This document shows, piece by piece, positions 1 through 7,443 of a stretch of DNA of 64,000 nucleotides. The position numbers and the translations under genes were made by a program. Source of the DNA: UBA2988 sp965237965 (GTDB lineage Bacteria > Gemmatimonadota > Gemmatimonadetes > Longimicrobiales > Gaopeijiaceae); NCBI GenBank assembly GCA_965237965.1, contig CBDEGT010000002.1, forward strand, positions 62,001 through 126,000. Reading direction: 5' to 3'. Below the pieces are notes generated by a model. That model saw nothing but the letters and a program-made list of their open reading frames with translations. It was not told the origin of the DNA and did no database searches. The number at the start of each line of letters is the position of its first letter. Position 1 is the first letter of the stretch.

Positions 1-210
1 ACGGGTCTGAAGCCGTCGGCGTTCGGTCGGGAGGCGACGGGCGATCCGAACCTGATGCGTCAGCTCCGTCTTGGCCGCTCCCCGACGCTGGCGACGGCCG
101 ACCGGATCCTGGCGTTCATCGAGGCCTTCGACGGCGTCTATCTGGACCCTGATCCCTCCCGAAGCAACCCGCTCCGGGATTCATCCTCGAGAGCAAGGAA
201 AGACAGAGCG
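1..210 (+). CDS. C-terminal part of a small DNA-binding-type protein (5' end outside window)
   Basis: The frame is open from base 1. Its first ~40 residues (GLKPSAFGREATGDP, then LRLGRSPTLATADRILAFIE) resemble the C-terminal half of short helix-turn-helix proteins of plasmids and alphaproteobacteria that recognise a fixed set of operator repeats. No stop follows; the frame runs on into the AlpA-like gene, so either the stop was lost or the two are fused. The residues after about 130 look non-coding. Identification rests on recalled family resemblance only. Confidence 0.3.
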
Positions 211-246
211 ATGAGGAGGACGATCGTAACGGAAGTGGAGGTGCCC

Positions 247-477
247 ATGCGCATCGTGCGGCTCCCGGGGGTGCAAGCCCGCACGGGGCTGTCGCGGAGC
301 ACGATTCGTCGGCGATTGGCTGACGGGAGCTTCCCGAAGCCCGTCCAACTGGGCGCGCGGGCCGTCGGCTGGATCGAGGAGGAAGTGGATGAGTGGATCC
401 GCCAGCAGATCGCGGCGAGGCGGAGTGAGCGGTGCATTCCAACGAGACCAAGGAGAAGACGATGCAACCTTTCGTGA
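247..477 (+). CDS. AlpA-type MerR-like excisionase/regulator
   Basis: A 76-residue protein with RTGLSRSTIRRRLADGSFPK followed by VGWIEEEVDEWI, the signature of the AlpA family: a winged helix-turn-helix in which the second half forms the wing. Such proteins act as activators or excision directionality factors in integrative elements and prophages. ATG at 247 is chosen because GGAGG lies 6 bases upstream; an in-frame ATG at 211 is possible. It overlaps trbC by 16 bases, so it is co-transcribed with the conjugation operon and may control it. Confidence 0.7.
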   Translation: MRIVRLPGVQARTGLSRSTIRRRLADGSFPKPVQLGARAVGWIEEEVDEWIRQQIAARRSERCIPTRPRRRRCNLS

Positions 478-752
478 GGACGGTACGCGCGGCGGCCTGG
501 GCCGCGGCGCTGTGGTGTCTGCAGCCGAGCTTGCTGTGGGCGCAGGGGACTAGCCCGTGGGTGGATGCGGTGAACGAGCTGCAGGCGCAGTTCACGGGTC
601 CGATCGCTCGGGGGCTGTCGCTGATCGCGATCGTGGTGGGCGGTCTGATGTTCGCGTTCGGGGAGGGGGGGAGCAAGCGGACACTGGCCGGGATCATCTT
701 CGGTCTCGGGATGGCGATGGGCGCGGCGAACTTCCTGGCGTGGCTCTTCTGA
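462..752 (+). CDS. trbC: TrbC/VirB2-like conjugative pilin
   Basis: 96 residues: a signal peptide ending near LLWAQG, then two hydrophobic helices (LSLIAIVVGGLMFAFG and LAGIIFGLGMAMGAANFLAW) separated by a basic turn GGSKRT. That is the layout of VirB2/TrbC pilin subunits, which are cleaved and assembled into the conjugation pilus. AAGGAG 7 bases before ATG 462 fixes the start. It is the first structural gene of the operon and its stop overlaps the trbD start (TGATG). Confidence 0.8.
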   Translation: MQPFVRTVRAAAWAAALWCLQPSLLWAQGTSPWVDAVNELQAQFTGPIARGLSLIAIVVGGLMFAFGEGGSKRTLAGIIFGLGMAMGAANFLAWLF

Positions 753-1054
753 TGCGGGGTCTCAGACGCTGGTCCGGTTATCCGGCGCTGAACCGTCCGC
801 TGACGATTCTGGGCGTGGAGCGGCGGGGGTTCCTGCTCGTCGCGACGCTCGGGCTCGCGATGTGGAACGCGATGAACTCGCTCGTGACGGGCGGCGTGGT
901 CTTCGCGGTGGGCTACGGGGCGGGTTGGCTAGCGGGCCGGAGGGACCCCGACATGCTCGCGGTGCTCCGGGCCGGCACTCGCTACCCGACCCGGTTCGAC
1001 CCGGGCAAGTGGGCCGAAGAGCCCTGGCATCTCGTGATCCGGAGCGGGCGGTGA
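752..1054 (+). CDS. trbD: TrbD/VirB3-like type IV secretion membrane protein
   Basis: 101 residues. An N-terminal segment with LNRPLTILGVERRGFLLVATL leads into two hydrophobic stretches (about residues 25-60), and a soluble tail with RYDP-like RFDPGKW follows. Size, topology and position between the pilin and the VirB4 ATPase match VirB3/TrbD, an inner-membrane protein that works with VirB4. ATG 752 overlaps the trbC stop, and the trbE GTG start overlaps this gene's stop (GTGA), showing tight translational coupling. Confidence 0.75.
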   Translation: MRGLRRWSGYPALNRPLTILGVERRGFLLVATLGLAMWNAMNSLVTGGVVFAVGYGAGWLAGRRDPDMLAVLRAGTRYPTRFDPGKWAEEPWHLVIRSGR

Positions 1055-2970
1055 GGATCTCCGCGGAGCTCCAGGACCACGAGGCGGCGGGGTCGCTGGC
1101 CCAGGAGCTGCCCTACTGGGGCTGGCTCGAAGACGGCTGCACCTGCCTGACCCGATCCGGCGAGCTGATCGCGGCGGGACGGCTGGCGCCCGCGGTGGTG
1201 GACGGGCGTTCGCCCGAGCAGATCGACCGTGTGCTGGGCCGTTGGCAGCGGCTCCTCTCAGGGCTCGACGCCCATACGCGCCTCTACTTCTATATGCTCC
1301 GTCGCCCGAGCGCGCCCGAGTGCGGGGACGCCGACGGCTCCGGCATCGTAGCAGTCTCCCAGCGGAAGCGCCGTGCGTTCCTCGCAGGCCGCGTGCAGCA
1401 GCTCGATGCCTACCTGGTCTGGGCGCACGATCCCAGGCTACGGACGGTGGCGGACGGGCCCGCGTCGGGTGGATCATCCCGGCTCACGCAGTGGTGGAAG
1501 CGCAGGAGGGCGAGCGCGCCGACCTATCTCGGGTCCGAGATCGAGGCGGCCGCCGGCCGCTTCCGGGCTCTGGTGGACGCGGGCCGGGCGCTCGTGGGCG
1601 AACACACACCGATCGAGATGCTCGGGGCCGCCGAAGCTTCCCGCCTCCTCTCCGAACTGGTCAACCGTCCGGGCACGGTGTGGGAGGGCGCGACGGGGAG
1701 CGGGATGAACTGGCGGCTCGCTCTCTCGGAGCTCGAGGCGGAGCGTAGCCACCTCCGGCTGGACGGCGAGCCGGTGATCCTGTACTCGCTCCTGTCCCCG
1801 CCCGGGCAGGCGCATGCGAACCTGCTCCGGGAGCTTTACTGCCTGGACGCGGCGATGACGGTGTCGCTCGAGTGGCGGCCCTGGGCGGTGGAGGCGGCGA
1901 GGCGCCGGATCCGGGGCGCGCAGCGGCACTACTTCGCCAGGCGCTACTCGATGATGGCGCACGTGCAGGAGACGGAGGGGACGGCGGCCGCGATGGTCGA
2001 CTCGGCCGCGGCGACGGAATCCGACCGGCTGGGCGAGGCGCTCGTAGAGCTCGAGGCTGACGGAGTGAGTTACGGGGAGGCGGCGCTCACCGTGGCGCTC
2101 CACGGCGAGCTCGGGAGCATCGAACGCGTTGACGGCGATCTCCGCCGTCTCTTTGCAGCGCACGACGCGAAGGTGATCCGGGAGGGCTACGGCCAGCTCC
2201 CGGCGTGGTTCTCCCGGCTCCCGGCTCAGCCCAAGGGCCGGCAGGTACGGAAGGTGTTCGTCTCGGCAGGAGTCGCCGCATGCCTGGCGCCGCTGTTCGG
2301 GCCGCCCCGGGGCACGGCGAAGAGCAAGCACCTGGGCCGCGAGGCGCTCGCAGTGCTCGAGACCCCGTGGCGGACAGCCTATCACTACGATCTCTTCGCC
2401 GGCGACGTGGGCCACACGCTGATGCTCGGCGCGACGGGCTCGGGCAAGAGCTTCACGCTGAACTTCCTCCTGGTCGAGGCGCTCAAGTACGGCCCCCGGG
2501 TCCTGATCCTGGACCTGGGCGGCTCCTACCGCTGGCTGACCAAGTTCGTCGGGGGCCGCTACCTGGAGCTGTCGCCCGGCGAGGCGGAGCCGACGCTCCG
2601 GCTGCAGCCGTTCGCGCTGCCGGCAAATACGCGGACGTTCCAGTTCCTGACCGGCTGGGTGCTCCGGCTGCTCAAGCTCGGCGGCTGGGAGGCGAGCGGT
2701 GCGGCCACGAGCGAGATCCGCTCGCGGATCGAGGATCTCTACGCGTTCGAGCCGGAACGCCAGGTGGGGCGGCCCGTCGCTCTTCTCGGCCACCAGGAAC
2801 GAGTAGATGCGCCCCGACTCGCATACGAGCGCGATGTTCGTGGCCGCGTCTTGAGAGAGGGGCTTGCAGTCGCTCGGGGCGCTCGAGGGCGAGCTGGCGG
2901 CCGGGCTGGCTGGCGAGCAGCTTCTCCTAGGGTCTCCCGGCATCGCCGCTCCGGCGGTGCCCGCGTCTAG
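1051..2970 (+). pseudogene. trbE: TrbE/VirB4 ATPase, truncated by rearrangement
   Basis: Starts at GTG 1051 overlapping the trbD stop. It has a CagE/TrbE/VirB4 N-terminal domain and a Walker A GATGSGKS at residues 460-467, followed by LILDLGGSYRWL. Native sequence stops near base 2764 (about residue 571, after IEDLYAFEPERQ); the remaining ~68 codons are read through an inverted piece of trbG and are not VirB4 sequence. A normal TrbE is about 800 residues and carries Walker B and the C-terminal motifs in the missing part, so this ATPase should be inactive. Confidence 0.85.
2755..2870 (-). pseudogene. trbG: Inverted fragment of TrbG/VirB9
   Basis: Read on the minus strand, about 38 codons give CKPLSQDAATNIALVCESG followed by RIYSFLVAEK, matching the N-terminal beta domain of VirB9/TrbG outer-membrane-core proteins (TN-[LI]-x-[LV]-x(3)-GR-x-Y-x-[LF]). 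It lies exactly between the broken end of trbE and the 5'-truncated trbI. No other trbG sequence is seen, so trbG was lost in the same inversion/deletion. Confidence 0.65.
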
Positions 2971-3586
2971 GCCGCAGGCCTCCCTTCGAGCGCCTGGCAC
3001 GGTTCAGCCGGTCTCGAGCGTACGGCCTGCCGATCCGCCGGGCTGGGAGCGGATCCACGAGGGCTCGTTCCTCGAGGCGGTACTCCTCACTCAGCTCTCG
3101 GGCGATTTTCCCGGACCCGTGCTGGCCATGGTCTCGGTGCCGTTCTATTCGGCCGATCGCCAGCGCATCCTGATCCCGCGCGGCACACGGGTCGTCGGAA
3201 CGGCCCAGGCCGTCCAGGACCCGGACCAGAGCCGGCTCGCCGTCGCCTTCCACCGGCTCCTTCTCCCCGGCGGGGGCTGGGTCGACCTCGAGTTCACAGG
3301 CCTGAACCAGGCGGGCGAGGGCGCCCTTCAGGACCAGGTCGACCGCCACTACTCCAGCACGTTCGCGGCCGCCGGAGCGGTCGGTGTCGTAAGCGGACTC
3401 GCCTTGGCCGGAGGCTCGCCGTTCGGCCTGAGGTCGGGCGTCGGCCAGGGCCTCGGCCAGAGCGCCACAGGGGTCCTCGACCGGTTCCTGAACCGGCTTC
3501 CCACTCTCACGATCCGCGCGGGCCATCGCCTGCGCATCTGGTTCACGTCCGACGTCCTGGTCCCCAGGGCCGGGACCCGGCAATGA
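2864..3586 (+). pseudogene. trbI: TrbI/VirB10 C-terminal part
   Basis: From about base 2960 the frame encodes the VirB10/TrbI beta-barrel domain: a fold-starting IHEGSFLEAVLLTQLSGDF, then ILIPRGTRVVGTA and a helical segment near GVVSGLALAGG, ending in RIWFTSDVLVP. VirB10 spans both membranes and gates the secretion channel. The cytoplasmic tail, transmembrane helix and proline-rich linker are absent: a usual TrbI has over 400 residues, this has about 210. The only available start is TTG 2864 inside the trbG fragment. Its stop overlaps ATG 3583. Confidence 0.75.
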
Positions 3587-3603
3587 CAAGCAAGGAGCTC
3601 ATC

Positions 3604-4512
3604 ATGCGTCACCGCAGCCTCACCACCGTCCTCTTGGTCTCCATCCTGATGCTCGCGAGCGCTGGGCCGGCCAACGCCTTCTTCGACATCGGCGGCGCGA
3701 TCCAGCGTGCCCAGATGATCGTGAACCAAGCGACCCAGATCGCGAACCAGATCCGCCAGATGCGGACGATGACCCGCCAACTCACCGAGCTCGAGGAGCA
3801 GCTCGACTACATGAAGGATGTCGCGCGGGGCGAGGTGGACGCTTTGATCGAACCGTTCGCGGAGCTGGCGGCCGGATCCGTCGGGCTCGTCGGCGACGGC
3901 CTCGACTGGGGCTCCGAGTTCACCGGCGCGGCCGGCGAGCTGGTCGACGCGGTCCGGGACATGGGTAGCGGCGACTCGTTCACCGATGTCTGGCGGAGCG
4001 CCCAAGGGGTGGCCGACCAGGTGAGCGAGGCAGACATCTTGGGGCTGTTCCGTAACCGCCCGGCCGAGGCGTCGTCGCGCGCGGTTGAGGGCTACCGCCA
4101 GGCCAAGGAGACCGCCGACCGCCAGCGCGTGCTCGACTACGCGATGATGGACGCCGCGGCCTCGCTCGCATCGACCGTCGAGAGCGCGCAGAGCTCGTTC
4201 GACGAGCTCACCGCGAACGGCAACTTGTCGAGTACGGCGCTCCAGCAGGCGCAAGTGGCGGCTGCCCTGACCCAGGGCCGGATCAACGCCGCCGTGGCGC
4301 AGGTGCTTGCGTACCAGGCCGTCGAGCAAGCGAACCGGATGCAGCAGGCCGAGATCGACCGGCTCGAGCGGCTCGCCGAGTGGAGGGACGCGCGGCTCCG
4401 GACGAACGCGATGGCCGATGCGATGCGGGCGGCCGCGTTCCAGAACCGCGACCGGCTCCGGGAAGGGCTCCTCTTCAAGGTCCCGTCGTTCTACATGGCC
4501 GGCCAGGCATAG
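3604..4512 (+). CDS. trbJ: TrbJ/VirB5-like minor pilus component
   Basis: 302 residues with a signal peptide (residues 1-23, ending GPANA) and a long alpha-helical body with heptad-like repeats (IQRAQMIVNQATQIANQIRQ, then QLTELEEQLDYM), typical of TrbJ/VirB5 pilus-tip proteins. ATG 3604 is preceded by AAGGAG at 6-7 bases; an upstream ATG at 3583 overlaps the trbI stop but lacks such a site. The C-terminal half is also coiled (NRMQQAEIDRLERLAEWR). Confidence 0.8.
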   Translation: MRHRSLTTVLLVSILMLASAGPANAFFDIGGAIQRAQMIVNQATQIANQIRQMRTMTRQLTELEEQLDYMKDVARGEVDALIEPFAELAAGSVGLVGDGLDWGSEFTGAAGELVDAVRDMGSGDSFTDVWRSAQGVADQVSEADILGLFRNRPAEASSRAVEGYRQAKETADRQRVLDYAMMDAAASLASTVESAQSSFDELTANGNLSSTALQQAQVAAALTQGRINAAVAQVLAYQAVEQANRMQQAEIDRLERLAEWRDARLRTNAMADAMRAAAFQNRDRLREGLLFKVPSFYMAGQA

Positions 4513-4530
4513 GCCCCGGGAGCGACTGTC

Positions 4531-5541
4531 ATGCAGCTCGTCCCACCTCAGTCCATCGATCCGAACGTCCCGGCCCAGATCCCGGCGGATCAGCTCCAGG
4601 ACTTCAAGGGGTTCCTGGACGTCGTGCTCGACACCGTGGTCGGCGGCGCCGCGCCCGACGTGCTCACGCTCGGCCACCAGCTCTGGGGCGGTCTCGCGGC
4701 GATCGTCGTCGCATGGAGCGGGCTCAAGATCGCGTTCAGCGGAACCTTCGAGCCCTGGTCCCTCGTGCGTGTCGTGCTCGGGATCGCGATTCCGAGGACG
4801 CTGCTCCATTACTACAGCGTCCCGATCCCGGGCGTGGGGTTCACGTTCCCGGCCATGGTGGCGGCCGGAGGGATCTGGCTCCAGAACCTGTTCATCTCCG
4901 ATGTCGTGTCGGTTGGCTACACGGAGATGACCGCGCTGGTCCAGGCGTTCGCTGCACGGCTCGGAGCGGCATGGTCGGGTGGGAGCCTGATGACCCTCAT
5001 GACCGAGGGCGTGAGCGTGTTCTTCTCGTCCCTCGTCGCGCTGATGATGGGCGTGCCGCTCGTGCTTGGCCTCATCGCGCTCTTCTGCCTGACCTACGCG
5101 CAGGTGATCTGGGCGCAGGTGGCGCTTGCGATCGTGATCCTCCTCGGCCCCGTGTTCATCCCCTGGCTGCTCTTCGAGCCGCTCGCGTTCCTGTTCTGGG
5201 GATGGTTCCGCACGCTCATGGTCTACACGCTCTACGGCGTCGTGGCCGGAGCCATCCTGAGGGTCTTCATGGGTGTCGGCATGGGCTACGTCACCACCTA
5301 TACCGGGGCCTTGATGGGCACCGGCTCCTCCGACCCGGCCGAGCTGGGGCTGTGGGTCGTCGTGCTGCTCCCGCTCGTCGTCTCCGGCCTGATGGCCGGC
5401 ATGAAGGTGGGCGAGCTCGCCGCGATGCTCGTCTCAGGGTCCGGATCCGTCGGATCGGGCATGATGGCGCTCGTGGTGCGCGGAGGCGGACGCCTCAGCG
5501 CTGCCGCGAACCCGGCCCGCCCCCCGATCCCCGGAGGCTGA
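4531..5541 (+). CDS. trbL: TrbL/VirB6-like polytopic membrane protein
   Basis: 336 residues with about six hydrophobic segments, including LVALMMGVPLVLGLIALFCL, VALAIVILLGPVFIPWLLF and a terminal WVVVLLPLVVSGLMAGM. The central LGPVFIPWLLFEP block is a VirB6/TrbL-type signature. VirB6 forms the inner-membrane entry of the type IV secretion channel. It begins 18 bases after trbJ and is followed by trbF after 11 bases, the usual trbJ-L-F order. Confidence 0.8.
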   Translation: MQLVPPQSIDPNVPAQIPADQLQDFKGFLDVVLDTVVGGAAPDVLTLGHQLWGGLAAIVVAWSGLKIAFSGTFEPWSLVRVVLGIAIPRTLLHYYSVPIPGVGFTFPAMVAAGGIWLQNLFISDVVSVGYTEMTALVQAFAARLGAAWSGGSLMTLMTEGVSVFFSSLVALMMGVPLVLGLIALFCLTYAQVIWAQVALAIVILLGPVFIPWLLFEPLAFLFWGWFRTLMVYTLYGVVAGAILRVFMGVGMGYVTTYTGALMGTGSSDPAELGLWVVVLLPLVVSGLMAGMKVGELAAMLVSGSGSVGSGMMALVVRGGGRLSAAANPARPPIPGG

Positions 5542-5552
5542 AGGAGATGTCC

Positions 5553-6221
5553 ATGAACCGAGAACACGATGCCGGCCGCGAGTACGCGGAGATCTGGGGT
5601 GAGACCGTCGAGGCTAACCGGAAACTCCGGACGCTGGCGACCATCCTCGCCGCCACGTGCCTCACGCTCGGCGTGCTCCTGCTCCGTGTCGCGACCGTCG
5701 AGCCGCCCCGGCCGATCGTGGTTCGGGTCGACGAGGTCGGCCGCGCCGAGGCCGTGGCCTACGAGGCCGCAACGGCGCAGGCCGACCCGCTCGATCCCAC
5801 GACCAAGTACTTCCTGAACCGGTTCATCGCCGACTTCTACTCCAGGCGCCAGGCGACGGTCGAGGAGCACTGGACGCGGAGCCTCCGGTTCCTGTCGACC
5901 GAGCTGGCGAACGCCGCGTTCACGCGTGACGGCGCCGAGGTCGCCGCCATGGCGGCTGGCACCGCCGACACCGAGCACCAGGTCGAGCAGGTCGTGCTCC
6001 GCATCCACCCGGCACCGGAGGCGCCGCACGGCGCGACCGCCGACTTCGACCTAGTCCACCTCCGGCAGGGGCAGGAGACCCTGAGGGAGCGGTGGTCGAT
6101 CACGCTCCGGTTCACGTTCCTCACCGTCATCCCCTCCGAGCTCGTCGTCTACAACCCGATGGGCATCCTCATCACCTACCTCCAGGCCGACCGTGCCCTG
6201 GTCACGGAGCCGCCCAGGTGA
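5553..6221 (+). CDS. trbF: TrbF/VirB8-like assembly factor
   Basis: 222 residues: a cytoplasmic N-terminus, one transmembrane helix (LATILAATCLTLGVLLLRVA, near residues 27-46) and a periplasmic NTF2-like domain with PIVVRVDEVGRAEAV and FIADFYSRRQATVEEHW, as in VirB8/TrbF. AAGGAG lies 6 bases before ATG 5553 and directly abuts ATG 5547, so 5553 is preferred. Its TGA overlaps the GTG of the next gene. A decayed second copy of the C-terminal half lies at 62821-63250 on the other strand. Confidence 0.8.
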   Translation: MNREHDAGREYAEIWGETVEANRKLRTLATILAATCLTLGVLLLRVATVEPPRPIVVRVDEVGRAEAVAYEAATAQADPLDPTTKYFLNRFIADFYSRRQATVEEHWTRSLRFLSTELANAAFTRDGAEVAAMAAGTADTEHQVEQVVLRIHPAPEAPHGATADFDLVHLRQGQETLRERWSITLRFTFLTVIPSELVVYNPMGILITYLQADRALVTEPPR

Positions 6222-7150
6222 TCGCGCATCTGCAGGGACGCGAACAGGCGCTCGAGCCGTTCGGGTGGACGGGATCCGAGGCCGAATGGATCGCGCTGGC
6301 TTGTCTCCACAGCGGCGTGTTCATCCGGGCCCAGTGGTCCCGGTTCCTCGATGCGCATCCCGAACAGGTGCGGCGCGGCGTCCACGCCCTGATCGCGCAG
6401 GGCGCGGCCACCGAAGAGACCGTGCCCGGCATCAAGGGCATCGGCCGCGTGTGCCGGATCTTTGCTCGGCAGATCTACCGGGCGCTCGGCGCCGAGGACA
6501 TCCGCCACCGTCGGGCCGCTTCGGAGGCGGTGCTCATGCGTCGCCTGCTCTCGCTCGATTACGTGCTCGAGCATCCCGACTTGCCGTGGCTGCCGACCGA
6601 GTCCGAGAAGGTCGGCACATTCGAGGCGCTCGGCATCGAACGCCGGCTCCTGCCCTCGCGGCTCTACCGCGGAGTCGCCGGCAGCACCCGGCGCTATTTC
6701 CCGGTCAAGCTGCCGATCGCGCTCGAAGCCGAGCGCGCCCTCTTCGTTTACGTCGAGCCCGGACACGACACCGCGACGGCGCTACGCTCGTGGGGCGAAG
6801 CGCACCGCGGCCTCTGGCAGGCGCTCAGCGAGCGCGGCCGCTCCGTCGAGGTTGTCGCCGTCGTCCGCACCCCGGAGGAGCTGGACCGGGCCCGTGCGGT
6901 GCTCGATAGCTGGGCCGTAGCCTCCGTCCCGGCTGAGCCCGATGCCGGGGTTCGTGAAGAGATCGCCCGCATCGAGCGGGCCATCCTTCAGGGCGCGGTC
7001 AAGATCCTCGAGGAGTTCGGTGGCCTCCAGGCCGCCATGAAGCGCAGCGTCACGCTGACGAAGCAGGAACGCCGACAGCCCGGCCACGGGCCGATCCACC
7101 GCGGCGGCACCTGGCAAACGGTGCGCCTCTCCGGGGCGCACTTCCGATGA
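6218..7150 (+). CDS. Winged-helix protein of a conjugative element, function unknown
   Basis: 310 residues from GTG 6218, overlapping the trbF stop. The N-terminal ~60 residues (ALEPFGWTGSEAEWIALACL) resemble a winged-helix domain similar to plasmid replication-relaxation proteins. A middle part with a beta-rich YFPVKLPIALEAERALFVYV and a predicted coil near the C-terminus follow. It lies between trbF and traG and a related fragment keeps the same position next to trbF at 62656-62824, so it belongs to the element core. I do not recognise a precise family; a role in coupling or transfer control is only inferred from position. Confidence 0.6.
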   Translation: MIAHLQGREQALEPFGWTGSEAEWIALACLHSGVFIRAQWSRFLDAHPEQVRRGVHALIAQGAATEETVPGIKGIGRVCRIFARQIYRALGAEDIRHRRAASEAVLMRRLLSLDYVLEHPDLPWLPTESEKVGTFEALGIERRLLPSRLYRGVAGSTRRYFPVKLPIALEAERALFVYVEPGHDTATALRSWGEAHRGLWQALSERGRSVEVVAVVRTPEELDRARAVLDSWAVASVPAEPDAGVREEIARIERAILQGAVKILEEFGGLQAAMKRSVTLTKQERRQPGHGPIHRGGTWQTVRLSGAHFR

Positions 7151-7189
7151 CCGGCCTGCCTGTCATGCCACGACTGGAGCGTGAAAACG

Positions 7190-7443
7190 ACACGGGGGGT
7201 CGATTCACAGTTTGGCCCGGCTGCGATTCACAAGGACCTGCCCGCTTATCCGCCGAAGCGGTGGCGTCTTACGCCTCCGCGGCCCGGCCGGCCGTTGCCG
7301 GACGGGCCAGTTCGGCGGAGACGGGAGCGACCCCCGCCCGCAGACGCCCTAGTGATGGCGTGGGGCCTTGCGTGTTTTCACACGCTCCGGCCCCGGCGGG
7401 GTCGCTCCCGATCATCGATCCCTCCGGGAAGGGTGTCACCGCG
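7190..7443 (+). promoter_or_regulatory. Structured leader upstream of traG (consecutive hairpins)
   Basis: A direct repeat CGATTCACA occurs at 7201-7209 and 7224-7232. Three stems follow: (1) 7258-7266 with 7272-7280, one mismatch, 5-base loop; (2) 7281-7292 with 7297-7308, 12 bp with one mismatch and loop CGTT; (3) a 13-bp perfect outer stem CGGGAGCGACCCC at 7322-7334 with 7398-7410 enclosing a nested hairpin (GGGGCC 7362-7367 with 7389-7394; GCGTGT 7370-7375 with 7380-7385). Such density is unlike coding sequence, so the long frame starting at 7147 probably does not code here. It could be a structured RNA, an attenuator or a transfer-related site. Confidence 0.55.

Noticed and set aside
1474..3000. 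Long minus-strand open frame (508 codons) opposite trbE
   Set aside because: Antisense shadow of GC-rich coding DNA; only the 38-codon trbG piece at 2755-2870 has family resemblance.
3349..4809. 486-codon minus-strand frame opposite trbJ and trbL
   Set aside because: Mirror of strongly coding plus-strand genes with clear motifs; composition is His/Arg/Leu-rich as expected for antisense frames.
7147..7443. TraG start at ATG 7147
   Set aside because: The first 99 codons cover strong hairpins and a direct repeat and do not resemble a coupling protein; the membrane helices begin right after ATG 7444.
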